DNA of 64,000 nucleotides from SVTX01 sp045588675 (GCA_045588675.1 JAZNER010000046.1:109037-173036); one strand, 5' to 3'; numbered from the stretch's first letter, positions 16,530 to 25,322 are shown. The notes: generated from the letters alone by a model not told the origin. Numbers and translations: made by a program.

Positions 16530-17060
16530 ATGGCAAACAAATTTAATTATTCTCGCAGAGTGCGCGAAATATGCATTTTTGCAATGCTCGGTGCGCTTAT
16601 GTTTTGCTCAAAGGTTATTATGGAGGTATTGCCTAACATTCACCTGCTTGGAATGTTGACAATGGTCTACACCCTCACATTCAGAAAAAAGGCTTTGATA
16701 CCGATATACATTTATGTTTTTTTGAACGGACTTTATGCAGGCTTTGATGTATGGTGGATTCCGTATCTGTATATATGGACGGTTTTGTGGGGAGTTACCA
16801 TGCTTTTGCCTAAGAATATGCCTCGTGCAATTGGATATATAGTTTATCCAATCGTCTGTTCAATTCACGGATTTTTATTTGGAATACTTTATGCACCCGC
16901 ACAGGCTCTGTTTTTTAATTTGAATTTTGCAGAAACATTAGCTTGGATAGGCTTTGGTGCTTGGTTCGATGCGTTACACGGCGTAAGCAACCTGTGTGCA
17001 GGGCTTTTGATTGTGCCCTTTACCTCGCTTTTGCAAAAGCTAAGTAAAAAATATTTATAA
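16530..17060 (+). CDS. ECF transporter substrate-binding (S) component, probably for cobalamin
   Basis: This 176-residue, six-helix membrane protein has the features of ECF S-components: an early ICIFAMLGALMF helix with the small-residue ALxxALxxxx pattern for docking to EcfT, and a GLYAGFDVWW loop. The S-component would bind the vitamin and dock with the shared EcfA-EcfA'-EcfT module, which is not in this window. The ATG at 16530 is separated by one base from the lipoprotein stop (TGA-T-ATG), implying coupled translation. Substrate assignment rests on the riboswitch and the DUF4430 partner, not on recognised ligand residues. Confidence 0.78.
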   Translation: MANKFNYSRRVREICIFAMLGALMFCSKVIMEVLPNIHLLGMLTMVYTLTFRKKALIPIYIYVFLNGLYAGFDVWWIPYLYIWTVLWGVTMLLPKNMPRAIGYIVYPIVCSIHGFLFGILYAPAQALFFNLNFAETLAWIGFGAWFDALHGVSNLCAGLLIVPFTSLLQKLSKKYL

Positions 17061-17063
17061 AAT

Positions 17064-17136
17064 ATAACCACCCGTTTGATATGCATCTCCAAAAGCGTCT
17101 GACTTTTGGGGTTCACTTCACTTGACGGGTGGTTAT
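17064..17136. terminator. two-tier terminator between convergent genes
   Basis: A 12-bp outer stem (17064-17075 with 17125-17136) encloses a 7-bp inner hairpin (17089-17095 with 17103-17109) and is followed by TTTTTTG. It separates the ECF gene from hslO and can act on both. Confidence 0.8.
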
Positions 17137-17148
17137 GATTTTTTGTGT

Positions 17149-18027
17149 TTATTGTAAATCTTCAGGTTTGAATTTGTATTTTGAATTGCAAAATCTACAT
17201 TCAATTTCAAGCTCTTCAGGCTTTCCCTCTGCTATTTGCTCGTCAAAGAGCTTTCTCAAATCCTTTTCGCCAATTGATTTTAAAGCTTTTTTCATTCGCT
17301 CGCGTGAGCAGGTACAAAGATATTCGGTATCAATGACATCAAACAAATCGTACTCAATTCCCTGCAAGGCAAGGGCTGCGATTTCCTCGTTAGTCATTCC
17401 CTTCTCGAATAATCTTGATACATTTGCTAAAAGCGGAACATTCTGCTCGATTTTAGTGACTGTTTCATCATCTGCAAAGGGCAAAAGCTGAATAATGACA
17501 CCGCCTGCCGCCTTACAGCTTAAATCGGTATCAACGAGCACTCCAAGCGCACAAACGGTGGGTACTTGCTCGCTGTTTGCATAGTATGCGGTAATATCCT
17601 CTGCTATTTCGCCCGAAACAAGCTCGATTGAGCCATTGTAGGGCTCACTTGAGCCCATATCCTTAATAATGTTCAAGAAGCCTCTACCGACTGCGCCGCT
17701 TACATCAAGCTTACCGTTAGATTTTAAAGGAATTTCAACATTAGGGTTCTGTATATATCCCCGTACATTGCCAATGTAATCGCTGACAGCCAAAACTCTG
17801 CCTGCGGGTCCGTCGCCATTGAGCGAAACCGTGATAGTGTCTTCCTTGTCACCAAGCATACAGCCCATCATTGACGTAACTGTTAAAAGTCTGCCGAGTG
17901 TCGCTGTTGCAGTAGCCGAGGTGTTATGATACTCGATTGCCCTATTTACTATGTCAGTAGAGTTAATTACATGAATTCTTGCGCTTCCGTCACTTGTCAT
18001 TCCGCGCAAAATTTGAGATTTTGCCAT
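17149..18027 (-). CDS. hslO: redox-regulated chaperone Hsp33
   Basis: Hsp33 is a cytoplasmic holdase turned on when oxidative stress oxidises four zinc-binding cysteines and unfolds the C-terminal switch. The 292-residue protein has the typical length. Its zinc site is visible as CTCSRERM near residue 238 and ECRFC near 270, giving the CxC...CxxC pattern. Translation is placed at ATG 18027 behind GGAAGGAAC; a longer in-frame start at 18108 would run back into the methyltransferase gene. It is the last gene of a likely yerC-methyltransferase-hslO transcript. Confidence 0.93.
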   Translation of the reverse strand: MAKSQILRGMTSDGSARIHVINSTDIVNRAIEYHNTSATATATLGRLLTVTSMMGCMLGDKEDTITVSLNGDGPAGRVLAVSDYIGNVRGYIQNPNVEIPLKSNGKLDVSGAVGRGFLNIIKDMGSSEPYNGSIELVSGEIAEDITAYYANSEQVPTVCALGVLVDTDLSCKAAGGVIIQLLPFADDETVTKIEQNVPLLANVSRLFEKGMTNEEIAALALQGIEYDLFDVIDTEYLCTCSRERMKKALKSIGEKDLRKLFDEQIAEGKPEELEIECRFCNSKYKFKPEDLQ

Positions 18028-18068
18028 TTTATAGTTCCTTCCGTTTGCAGTTTTCGTCAGTTGACTGT

Positions 18069-18842
18069 CTATTTTTTTGCCCTTGCGACTATGTACCAGC
18101 GCTCGCAATTATCACTTGGCTTTGTAAATTTGAAATCCTCAAATGCTCCGATAAACTCAAGAGAGCATTTGGCAAGATAAGCTTTGATTTCTTCAAGTGT
18201 ATAGCATCGCTCGGTTTGAACTTCATCGCTTCTTGAAAATCTTCCGTCATTCTCCTCGGTAAACACCGACAGATAAAAGTTACACAGCCTGCTTTCCTTG
18301 TCGTAATCGTTTTGCCAACCGCAATAAGCCGAGCGTCCGTCGGAGCTGTTATCTTCAAAAATATATGAGTTGCTGCCGTATATGTTTTCAAATTTATAAG
18401 GCGTGTTGATGTCAAAGATAAACAGTCCGTCGGGGTCAAGATAATTGTGCACATTTTTAAAGCATTTTTCTATATCACCGTCGTGTGTTAAATAGTTAAT
18501 ACTGTCAAGGCACGAGCAGATAGCACCTACCGTTCCGTAAAGCTCAAAGCTTCGCATATCCTGCTTTAAAAAAAGGATATTGGATATTTCTTTATTATAC
18601 GCTTTGTCATACGCCTCTGCGAGCATATCTTCACTTATGTCCGCTCCAATCATATCGTATCCACGCGAATAAAGCTCGAAGGTCATACTTCCTGTGCCAC
18701 AAGCAAGGTCAAGTATAATTTCGGGCTTTTTCGGTAAATATTTTTCGAAGCATTCTTCGATAAAATCCGCCCAGGCGGAGTAGTCGATTTCCGAGTTTAT
18801 ATTGTCGTAAACCGAGGATATAGAGTTATATGCTGAGAACAT
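18069..18842 (-). CDS. class I SAM-dependent methyltransferase
   Basis: The 257-residue protein carries the S-adenosylmethionine-binding signature ILDLACGTGSMTFEL at about residues 40-54, GADISEDMLAEA (acidic residue at the end of strand 2), and CSCLDSINYL near 102-111. This resembles small-molecule methyltransferases of the Methyltransf_11/25 group common in Clostridia; its substrate cannot be read from sequence. ATG 18842 follows GAAAGG at 18855-18850; the longer frame to 18893 would overlap yerC. It lies between yerC and hslO, all read leftward. Confidence 0.8.
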   Translation of the reverse strand: MFSAYNSISSVYDNINSEIDYSAWADFIEECFEKYLPKKPEIILDLACGTGSMTFELYSRGYDMIGADISEDMLAEAYDKAYNKEISNILFLKQDMRSFELYGTVGAICSCLDSINYLTHDGDIEKCFKNVHNYLDPDGLFIFDINTPYKFENIYGSNSYIFEDNSSDGRSAYCGWQNDYDKESRLCNFYLSVFTEENDGRFSRSDEVQTERCYTLEEIKAYLAKCSLEFIGAFEDFKFTKPSDNCERWYIVARAKK

Positions 18843-18867
18843 AAGGATAACCTTTCGAGCGTGAGGA

Positions 18868-19170
18868 TTATTTAGAGAGCTTTTTCTCTTCAAGCTTCAT
18901 TTTTTCAAGAACCTTGTGGTAACCCTCTGTGCCGTATTTCAAACAGTGATTTACCCTGCTTATTGTCGCTGTGCTGAGTCCTGTTGTTGTTGCGATTTCG
19001 GAATATATTATTCCATCTCTCAGCATTCTTGCGGCTTTAAGTCTTCTCGACATTTCTTGAATCTCGGATTTGGTGCAAATGTCATCAAGAAAGCTTTTAG
19101 CGTCCTCTGCTGTTTCAAGTGAAGCGATACATTTGTAAAGAAATTCAATGTTTTCATCGTGATTATTCAT
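18868..19170 (-). CDS. yerC: TrpR-related protein YerC/YecD
   Basis: YerC belongs to the TrpR/DnaA-type helix-turn-helix family. The 100-residue protein shows a long helical N-terminus and the HTH core MSRRLKAARMLRDG...YSEIATTTGLSTATISRVNHCL (about 40-77), very close to known YerC proteins. The regulated genes and ligand, if any, are not established. The start is ATG 19170, but the only good ribosome site (GAAAGG, 19215-19210) is about 40 bases upstream, separated by a 7-bp hairpin at 19187-19204. A 16-codon reading frame starting at that site ends in a stop overlapping this ATG. Confidence 0.88.
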   Translation of the reverse strand: MNNHDENIEFLYKCIASLETAEDAKSFLDDICTKSEIQEMSRRLKAARMLRDGIIYSEIATTTGLSTATISRVNHCLKYGTEGYHKVLEKMKLEEKKLSK

Positions 19171-19329
19171 AATAAAACCGGCGTTGCCGAAGCAATGGCT
19201 TCGGATATTCCTTTCATAAATTTTATTTACATAAATATTTTACCATTTTATCGTGAAAAAGTAAAGATGTTTTTAAATATTTGTCAAAAATATTTTTTAA
19301 ACAAATCGTTGCTTTCTGTAAATTAAATA

Positions 19330-19358
19330 TTGACATTGATGAAAAAATGTTTTATAAT
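19330..19358 (+). promoter_or_regulatory. sigma-A promoter for the XRE/TPR regulator
   Basis: TTGACA (19330-19335) and TATAAT (19353-19358) match consensus exactly with a 17-base spacer. Confidence 0.9.
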
Positions 19359-19404
19359 ATAATAAATAAGTATATTTTATTAATTCTTTGATTTGGAGAG
19401 AGTT

Positions 19405-20490
19405 ATGACAGAAATTAAAATTGGCAAAAAAATTCGTTTGCTCAGAAAAAACAATGATATTACACAAGAAAAGCTTGCAGCGTACCTTAATGTAACACCG
19501 CAGGCAGTTTCTCGCTGGGAGTCTGAAATTTGCTATCCTGATTTGGAAACCTTGCCTCAAATAGCAGACTTTTTTGGAGTTGGAATGGATGAGCTTTTGT
19601 GCTATGACAGCGTTCAAAAGGAATCAAGAATTAAAGAATACCTGAAAAATGTCGAGAAGCTCTATGATGATGAGAATCTTGCAGATTGTCTTTCGCTTTT
19701 GCGAGAGGCTTATGCGGAAATTCCCTCCTCTTTTGAAATTCAGCTTGAGCTGGCAAAGGTTCTCTCTGCAATATCAGCCGAAGGTAAGCCGAGAAAGAAT
19801 GACCTTATGGAAGCAGTTTCACTTTGCAACCACATTCTGGACTATTGCACGGAAGATGAATTGCGCGACGAAACAAAGAAAACTCTTTGCGATATATATT
19901 CACATCAAATCAAGAACAACGCTTTGGCTCTTGACATAGCAGAAAAGCTACACTCTATGAGTTACAGTAAGGAAATAGTTAAGGCGACCGTTCTTACCGG
20001 TGAAACTGCATTCAAGCAGGCTCAGGTAAATATTATGGAGTTTGCGGATAATATGTGGTGGCACATTTATAATATCGCTTGTGTTCCGGATATTTCCGAG
20101 GATAATTACTCTCTTGATGAAAAAATTGAGATTATGAACAAGGGCGTTAAGCTTTTGGAGGTAGTATTTGATAATGATTATCTCTATTACAATGACAGAA
20201 TGGCAAACTCATACCGTCAGCTTGCGATGCTTTATATTCTGAAGGGTGACCGCGAGAGTGCAATTGACTGTGTAGAAAAAATGGCAGAATATGCAGTTCA
20301 GTTTGATTCTACAAGCAATAGCGCAACATACTCCTCCCTTTTGCTGAATACCATTGAGTATAATAAGGGCGCGGGTGTTTCTCTTTGTGCCAAGCTTTTG
20401 AGAGGCCGTTTCGCTAATAGAATATGGGCACCAATCAGAAATGAAGCGAGATTTGTTGAAGCGGTACAGAAAATGGAGAGCTTTATTTAA
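19405..20490 (+). CDS. XRE-family regulator with helical repeat C-terminus
   Basis: The first 65 residues of this 361-residue protein are a Cro/C1-type helix-turn-helix (GKKIRLLRKNNDITQEKLA, then VTPQAVSRWESE). The remaining part is all-helical and reads like tetratricopeptide repeats, as in transcription factors that sense a peptide or protein partner. ATG 19405 follows GGAGAG; a TTG 12 bases upstream lies in the ribosome site. It has its own perfect promoter and is followed by tsaE after 22 bases, so it may also drive part of the tsaE operon. The DNA target and signal are unknown. Confidence 0.78.
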   Translation: MTEIKIGKKIRLLRKNNDITQEKLAAYLNVTPQAVSRWESEICYPDLETLPQIADFFGVGMDELLCYDSVQKESRIKEYLKNVEKLYDDENLADCLSLLREAYAEIPSSFEIQLELAKVLSAISAEGKPRKNDLMEAVSLCNHILDYCTEDELRDETKKTLCDIYSHQIKNNALALDIAEKLHSMSYSKEIVKATVLTGETAFKQAQVNIMEFADNMWWHIYNIACVPDISEDNYSLDEKIEIMNKGVKLLEVVFDNDYLYYNDRMANSYRQLAMLYILKGDRESAIDCVEKMAEYAVQFDSTSNSATYSSLLLNTIEYNKGAGVSLCAKLLRGRFANRIWAPIRNEARFVEAVQKMESFI

Positions 20491-20512
20491 TAAGCATAAT
20501 AATTTTTGAACT

Positions 20513-20971
20513 ATGAACTTTCCTATTGAAATAATTACCGAGTCATCGGCTTTTACTGAGAAGCTTGGACAAGAGCTTGCACAAGCACTTACTCAGAATC
20601 AAGAATTGCCCAAATTTATCGCTATGTACGGTGATTTGGGTGTTGGCAAAACATCATTTGTTCGAGGCTTTTGCTCAGAGCTTTGTAAGGGTGCTGTTGT
20701 AAAGTCGCCTACCTTTGCTCTCGTAAATGAATATAAATGCTGTTCGGGTCATAAGGAGAAAAAGGTTTACCACTTTGATATGTACAGAATTTCAGGCGAG
20801 GATGACCTTTACTCTATCGGATATTATGATTACCTTGATGATAATTGCTTTTGTATTGCCGAATGGTGCGAGATGATTCCCTTCGCACTTCCCGAGAAGT
20901 ATATAAAGGTGTCAATTGATAAGCTTGATTTTGAAAATAGAAGAAGTATAAAAATCAGTCTTTTTGAATAA
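20513..20971 (+). CDS. tsaE: tRNA threonylcarbamoyladenosine biosynthesis ATPase TsaE
   Basis: TsaE is the ATPase that resets the TsaB-TsaD complex during formation of t6A at position 37 of tRNAs reading ANN codons. The 152-residue product has the Walker A motif GDLGVGKTSFVRG at about residues 41-53, a SPTFALVNEY segment typical of the family and an HFDMYRI motif. The start ATG 20513 has only a weak ribosome site. It heads the run tsaE-tsaB-rpiB-ispD-ispF. tsaD and rimI, often adjacent, are not in this window. Confidence 0.93.
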   Translation: MNFPIEIITESSAFTEKLGQELAQALTQNQELPKFIAMYGDLGVGKTSFVRGFCSELCKGAVVKSPTFALVNEYKCCSGHKEKKVYHFDMYRISGEDDLYSIGYYDYLDDNCFCIAEWCEMIPFALPEKYIKVSIDKLDFENRRSIKISLFE

Positions 20972-21015
20972 GACTTTTAGCTTTGAACGCAGTTTTGCGT
21001 GATGAAAGGACAAAA

Positions 21016-21723
21016 ATGAAAATATTAGCACTTGACAGTACCGCTGAGGTTTGTACTGTTGCGCTTTGCGACGACAGACGACTTGTAGCTGAATTTACTG
21101 TCAATACAGGAAATACACACTCCCAAACTCTTTTGCCAATTGTTGAACAGGTTTTGAAAATTTCAGAAACCATACTTGACGAAATTGATTTGTTTGCTTG
21201 TAGCACGGGCCCTGGCTCATTTACAGGCGTAAGAATAGGAGCAGCAACGCTCAAGGGTATAGCATACGGAAAAAATAAGCCTTGTGTTTCGGTTTCAACG
21301 CTTGATGCTTTAGCGTATAATCTTTCCGCACTTGACGGACTTATCGTTCCGGTTATGAATGCGCGTCGCTCACAGGTCTATAATGCTTTGTTTGATTGTC
21401 GCAACAATAATCTGACAAGACTTTGTCAGGATAGAGCTATTTCGATCCAAGAGCTTGACTCTGAGCTTGCAGAAAAATATTCTGACAGAAAAATTTATCT
21501 CTGCGGAGATGGGTATGAAATAACCGAGAGTAAATTGGAGCGGACAAAAATTTCTTTAGTTCCGGAGAAAATGCGTTATGCCTCGGCTTATAGCGTGGCG
21601 TGCTGTGCGCTTGAAAAATTCAAGTCGGGAGATGCTTTGACCGACAGCACTATTGTGCCGATTTACCTCCGTCCCTCACAAGCCGAGCGCGAAAGAAACG
21701 AAAGGCTTGGCATTAATCAATAA
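21016..21723 (+). CDS. tsaB: tRNA threonylcarbamoyladenosine biosynthesis protein TsaB
   Basis: TsaB is the ASKHA-fold, catalytically inactive partner that holds TsaD and TsaE in the t6A-forming complex. The 235-residue protein begins MKILALDSTAEVCTVAL and contains NTHSQTLLP and the strongly conserved STGPGSFTGVRIG (about 68-80). I use ATG 21016 with GAAAGGA in front; an upstream in-frame start at 20983 lacks a ribosome site. It follows tsaE by 44 bases and precedes rpiB by 44. Confidence 0.93.
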   Translation: MKILALDSTAEVCTVALCDDRRLVAEFTVNTGNTHSQTLLPIVEQVLKISETILDEIDLFACSTGPGSFTGVRIGAATLKGIAYGKNKPCVSVSTLDALAYNLSALDGLIVPVMNARRSQVYNALFDCRNNNLTRLCQDRAISIQELDSELAEKYSDRKIYLCGDGYEITESKLERTKISLVPEKMRYASAYSVACCALEKFKSGDALTDSTIVPIYLRPSQAERERNERLGINQ

Positions 21724-21767
21724 TTGCGAATTTAGTGCCGCTTGAGCGGTACTCGAAAGGATAAAAA

Positions 21768-22214
21768 ATGAGAAAAATTATTATCGGTTGCGACCATGGC
21801 GGTCTTGAACTGAAAAACGATATTATTGCTCACTTAACTAAGAGAGGCATTGAGGTTACAGATGTTGGAACATATACAAGCGACTCTTGTAACTACCCCG
21901 ATTATGCAAAAGCTCTTTGCAAAAGAATTCAAAGCGGAGAGTTTGAGCGCGGTATTCTTGTTTGCGGAACAGGCATTGGTATGTCTATCGCGGCAAATAA
22001 GCACAGAGGCATTCGTGCGGCTTGCTGCTCGGACACATTTTCCGCAAGGATGACGAGAATGCACAACGACGCGAATGTTCTCTGCCTTGGAGGAAGAGTT
22101 GTCGGCGCCGGACTAGCTATTGATATGGTTGACCTCTTTGTTGATACTGAATTTGAGGGCGGCAGACATAGCGAGCGTGTTTCTATGCTTGCCGATATTG
22201 AAAAGGAAGATTAA
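21768..22214 (+). CDS. rpiB: ribose-5-phosphate isomerase B
   Basis: RpiB interconverts ribose 5-phosphate and ribulose 5-phosphate. The 148-residue protein has the family's opening IIIGCDHGGLELK, the catalytic loop CGTGIGMSIAANKHRGIRAA (Cys at about 67) and HNDANVLCLGGR near residue 100. ATG 21768 follows GAAAGGA. With rpe (23740) and prs (11212) the window encodes much of pentose-phosphate to PRPP conversion. Related enzymes act on allose or galactose phosphates, but the short form next to housekeeping genes favours RpiB. Confidence 0.92.
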   Translation: MRKIIIGCDHGGLELKNDIIAHLTKRGIEVTDVGTYTSDSCNYPDYAKALCKRIQSGEFERGILVCGTGIGMSIAANKHRGIRAACCSDTFSARMTRMHNDANVLCLGGRVVGAGLAIDMVDLFVDTEFEGGRHSERVSMLADIEKED

Positions 22215-22262
22215 TGTTATTATCTTTTGTTTGTTGAAGTTTATTGAAAGGATTTTGGTTCT

Positions 22263-23051
22263 ATGGCTGAACGAAACGACCTTCCCCATAATATTGCGGA
22301 GGTTCTGCGCGCCTTTATTGGCAAAACGGATAAAAAGTATTATACCTCAGCCGTGATTCTTGCGGCCGGTTCATCGGCTCGCTTTGGCGGAGAAACAACC
22401 AAGCAGTTTGCTTGTGTTGACGGTTTACCCGTTGTTGCAAGAAGTGCTATTGAGTTTGAAAAATCTGATTGCATAAATGAGATTATTATTGTTGCCAAGG
22501 CAGATGAATTTTTTCTTTATGACGGATTTCCCGAAAAATACGGTATAACTAAACCGTTTAAAGTGATTGAAGGCGGCGAAACGAGGCAAATTTCGGCTCG
22601 ACTCGGTGTTGATGCCGTAAACAATAAATCAAAATATATTGCCATTCACGATGCGGCAAGGTGCTTGATTACTGACAAGCTTATTTACAAGGTGTGTCAC
22701 GGCGCATACTTGCACAAGGGTGCAATTCTCGCAATCAAGGCAACTGATACTGTTAAAATTGGAGATAAGAGTGCCTTTATTGAATCAACCCCCGAAAGAA
22801 AGAATACCTGGCAGGCACAAACTCCCCAAGTCTTCCCTGTCAACGCTTTCCGCGCCGCAGCTTATATCGCGAGGGATGAGGGATTTGAAGGCACAGACGA
22901 CGCTTCATTGCTTGAGCACATGAGAATACCCGTTAAGTTAATTGAGGGCTCAAAGGAAAATATAAAAATTACCGAGCAAAGTGACATTTATTTTGCAGAG
23001 GCTGTCATACGGGCAAGACAAGAAAATTGCAAGGGAGATGAAGCAAAATGA
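22263..23051 (+). CDS. ispD: 2-C-methyl-D-erythritol 4-phosphate cytidylyltransferase
   Basis: IspD couples MEP to CTP in the non-mevalonate isoprenoid pathway. The 262-residue protein carries an unusual 28-residue N-terminal extension and then the CTP-binding loop VILAAGSSARFGGE with the conserved KQF, IHDAARCLI (the HDAAR motif), ATDTVKIG and TDDASLLE. The Arg of the glycine-rich loop and Lys of KQ are present, so it should be active. ATG 22263 follows GAAAGGATT. Its last four bases overlap the start of ispF, the enzyme two steps later in the pathway. Confidence 0.93.
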   Translation: MAERNDLPHNIAEVLRAFIGKTDKKYYTSAVILAAGSSARFGGETTKQFACVDGLPVVARSAIEFEKSDCINEIIIVAKADEFFLYDGFPEKYGITKPFKVIEGGETRQISARLGVDAVNNKSKYIAIHDAARCLITDKLIYKVCHGAYLHKGAILAIKATDTVKIGDKSAFIESTPERKNTWQAQTPQVFPVNAFRAAAYIARDEGFEGTDDASLLEHMRIPVKLIEGSKENIKITEQSDIYFAEAVIRARQENCKGDEAK

Positions 23052-23527
23052 GAATAGGTCACGGGTATGATGTTCACCGCTTGGTTGAAGGACGGGATTG
23101 TATAATAGGCGGTGTGAAAATTCCACACGATAAAGGGCTTTTAGGCCATTCTGATGCAGATGTGTTGCTACACGCGATTATGGATTCAATTCTCGGGGCG
23201 CTTTGTTTGGGTGATATAGGCCATCTGTTTCCCGACAGCGACAATTCATACAAGGACGCAGACAGCTTGAACTTGTGCTCCCGTGTAAATGATGTTATGA
23301 AGAAAAACGGCTACAGAATCGGGAATGTTGATGCTACTATAATTGCACAAAAGCCCAAAATGCTTCCACATATTCAAAGAATGCGCGAAAATATCGCGAA
23401 TGCTTTTGAAACAGATATTGGAAACATAAGCGTTAAGGCTACAACCGAGGAAAAGCTCGGCTTTACGGGAGAGGAGCTTGGGATTGTCGCTCACGCCGTC
23501 AGCCTGCTCGAAAAAATCCCTTCTTAA
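23048..23527 (+). CDS. ispF: 2-C-methyl-D-erythritol 2,4-cyclodiphosphate synthase
   Basis: IspF cyclises CDP-ME 2-phosphate to MEcPP. All signature segments are seen in 159 residues: GHGYDVHRL with metal ligands Asp8 and His10, HSDADVLLHAIMDSILGA with the third metal His, the FPDSD loop and the ATTEEKLGFTGEELGI ending. The ATG overlaps the ispD stop (ATGA), so the two are translationally coupled. The preceding bases of ispD hold the ribosome site AAGGGAGATG. An imperfect hairpin without a T-run follows at about 23533-23564. IspE is not in the window. Confidence 0.95.
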   Translation: MRIGHGYDVHRLVEGRDCIIGGVKIPHDKGLLGHSDADVLLHAIMDSILGALCLGDIGHLFPDSDNSYKDADSLNLCSRVNDVMKKNGYRIGNVDATIIAQKPKMLPHIQRMRENIANAFETDIGNISVKATTEEKLGFTGEELGIVAHAVSLLEKIPS

Positions 23528-23739
23528 TACAAATCGGAACTGCCAGAAATTTGGCAATTCCGATGTATATAAATCGCTCCGAGCGACCCTAATATCAGTT
23601 CACAACCTGTTTTTTAAACAACAAAAAGGCCGTCCCGAAGCGTTGCCTTATATTGACATAATATGAGGTAATAAGACAAAATTCTACATGCTTAAAATAA
23701 ATACTGCTAAAAATAATTTTGAAAGGTTGGGTTAAATTT

Positions 23740-24411
23740 ATGCTTTATATTGCCCCTTCACTGCTTGCCGCAGATTTTTCGACACTTGATACAGAAATCA
23801 AAAGAGTTGAAGCGGCAGGAGCACAATATTTGCACCTTGATATTATGGACGGTGCCTTTGTTCCAAATATTTCCTTTGGACCTGAATTGATTTCATCAAT
23901 ACGCAAGTGTACTCATATGATTTTTGATGTGCATTTGATGATAAAGCGTCCAGAAAGATATATAGATAGATTTGTAAAAGCGGGAGCCGATATTATAACG
24001 GTTCACTATGAGGCTTGCGAAAATCCGATGTCCGTAATTCATTTGATTCATTCTTATGAGATGAAGGCCGCTATTGCTATTTCTCCCAAAACTCCTGTCG
24101 AGCTGCTTTTCCCTCTTCTTGAGCATATTGATATGGCTCTTATTATGACTGTAGAGCCCGGCTTTGGCGGTCAGTCGATGATTCACGAAACACTTGATAA
24201 GGTTTCCGCTCTTCGCAGATATGCAAATGAGCACGGAATTACACTTGATATTGAAGTTGACGGAGGAATTAATGCAGATAATGTTGGTTTTGCAACATCT
24301 GCGGGCGCAAATGTGATTGTTGCAGGCTCTGCGATTTTCAAGGCAAAGAAGCCTCGCGCAGTTATTCAGGCTATGAAGGAAAGTGCCGCTGAAAACTGCT
24401 TCAAGGGATAA
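23740..24411 (+). CDS. rpe: ribulose-phosphate 3-epimerase
   Basis: Rpe interconverts ribulose 5-phosphate and xylulose 5-phosphate. The 223-residue TIM-barrel protein shows APSLLAADFS, LHLDIMDGAFVPNISFG, FDVHLMI, MTVEPGFGGQ and EVDGGINADN, covering the metal ligands and the catalytic Asp pair. I start at ATG 23740 behind GAAAGGTTGG; a TTG at 23719 is part of that ribosome site. It stands as a single gene ended by a strong terminator. Confidence 0.94.
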   Translation: MLYIAPSLLAADFSTLDTEIKRVEAAGAQYLHLDIMDGAFVPNISFGPELISSIRKCTHMIFDVHLMIKRPERYIDRFVKAGADIITVHYEACENPMSVIHLIHSYEMKAAIAISPKTPVELLFPLLEHIDMALIMTVEPGFGGQSMIHETLDKVSALRRYANEHGITLDIEVDGGINADNVGFATSAGANVIVAGSAIFKAKKPRAVIQAMKESAAENCFKG

Positions 24412-24428
24412 GTTGAATTAAATATACA

Positions 24429-24459
24429 AAAAGGCGAACAGTGAACCTGTTCGCCTTTT
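24429..24459. terminator. bidirectional terminator
   Basis: A 12-bp stem (24429-24440 with 24448-24459) flanked by A and T runs lies between convergent rpe and the SDR gene. Confidence 0.9.
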
Positions 24460-24499
24460 AATAATAATTACGATTAAATGTATTTGTCGAATTGGAGGA

Positions 24500-25303
24500 T
24501 TATGGTCTGAGTCCCATACCGCCTTCAAGGGTAAGAGTTTCGCCCGACATATATTTGAAGTCCGGAGAAGCAAGCTGAACACAAACGCGTCCGATTTCAA
24601 GCTCACTGTGTCCAAAGTGTCCCATAGGAGGCATCTTTACATTAGCTGCAAATGCTTCGGGATTGTATTGCTTCCACTTTTCAAGCTGAGAAGTCCAAGC
24701 GAGAGGACAAACAACATTTACATTGATTCCGTCAGGACCCCATTCTGTTGCCGCAACACGAGAAAGCCCTCTGATACCCTCTTTCGCAGCGGCATATGCG
24801 CACTGACCGTAGTTTCCAAAGAGTCCTGCACCTGAAGCAAAATTAATAACACTTCCCTTTGTTTCTTTAAGATAAGGATAGCAAGCCTTCATATAATAGA
24901 ACGCAGAGTATAGTCCAGAATAAATAGCCAAGTTAAACTGCTCAATAGTGTGATTTGCGAGAGTAACACCAGATGCGGAGGCCTGTGCATTGTTTATAAG
25001 AACATCAATGCGTCCGAATTTTTCAACAGCTTTTGAAACAACTCCTGCTGCAACCTCTTCGCCGTTTTCCTTTTCATTAATGTCGGCCTGAACTGTCAAA
25101 ACTTCAATGTTATAAAGTCTTTCAAGCTCTTCCTTTGCTGATTCGAGTTTTTCAAGATTTCTTCCTGTCAAAACAAGGTTTGCGCCTTCCTTCGCATACG
25201 CTATCGCGATACCGTATCCGATTGAACCGGCAGACCCGTCCTCAAGCGGATTTGCTCTTCCGCCACCTGTGATAATAGCGGTTTTTCCTTTTAAAAAGCT
25301 CAT
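24500..25303 (-). CDS. short-chain dehydrogenase/reductase
   Basis: This 267-residue NAD(P)-dependent oxidoreductase has the SDR fold: a glycine-rich cofactor loop at the start (ITGGGR, then GSIGYGIA), NNAQ where most SDRs have NNAG, the catalytic Ser in INFASGAG, the YAAAK motif (Tyr and Lys of the active site), and the C-terminal LTLEGGMG. The cofactor loop holds an insertion of about ten residues between GGGR and GSIGYG, unlike classical TGxxxGxG. The substrate is unknown. ATG 25303 follows AGGAGG. It lies downstream of alaS but beyond a terminator. Confidence 0.85.
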   Translation of the reverse strand: MSFLKGKTAIITGGGRANPLEDGSAGSIGYGIAIAYAKEGANLVLTGRNLEKLESAKEELERLYNIEVLTVQADINEKENGEEVAAGVVSKAVEKFGRIDVLINNAQASASGVTLANHTIEQFNLAIYSGLYSAFYYMKACYPYLKETKGSVINFASGAGLFGNYGQCAYAAAKEGIRGLSRVAATEWGPDGINVNVVCPLAWTSQLEKWKQYNPEAFAANVKMPPMGHFGHSELEIGRVCVQLASPDFKYMSGETLTLEGGMGLRP

Positions 25304-25322
25304 AATGTTCCTCCTTGAAATT

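Noticed and set aside
23533..23564. Terminator after ispF
   Set aside because: The hairpin has a mismatch and no T-run, so termination there is unsupported.
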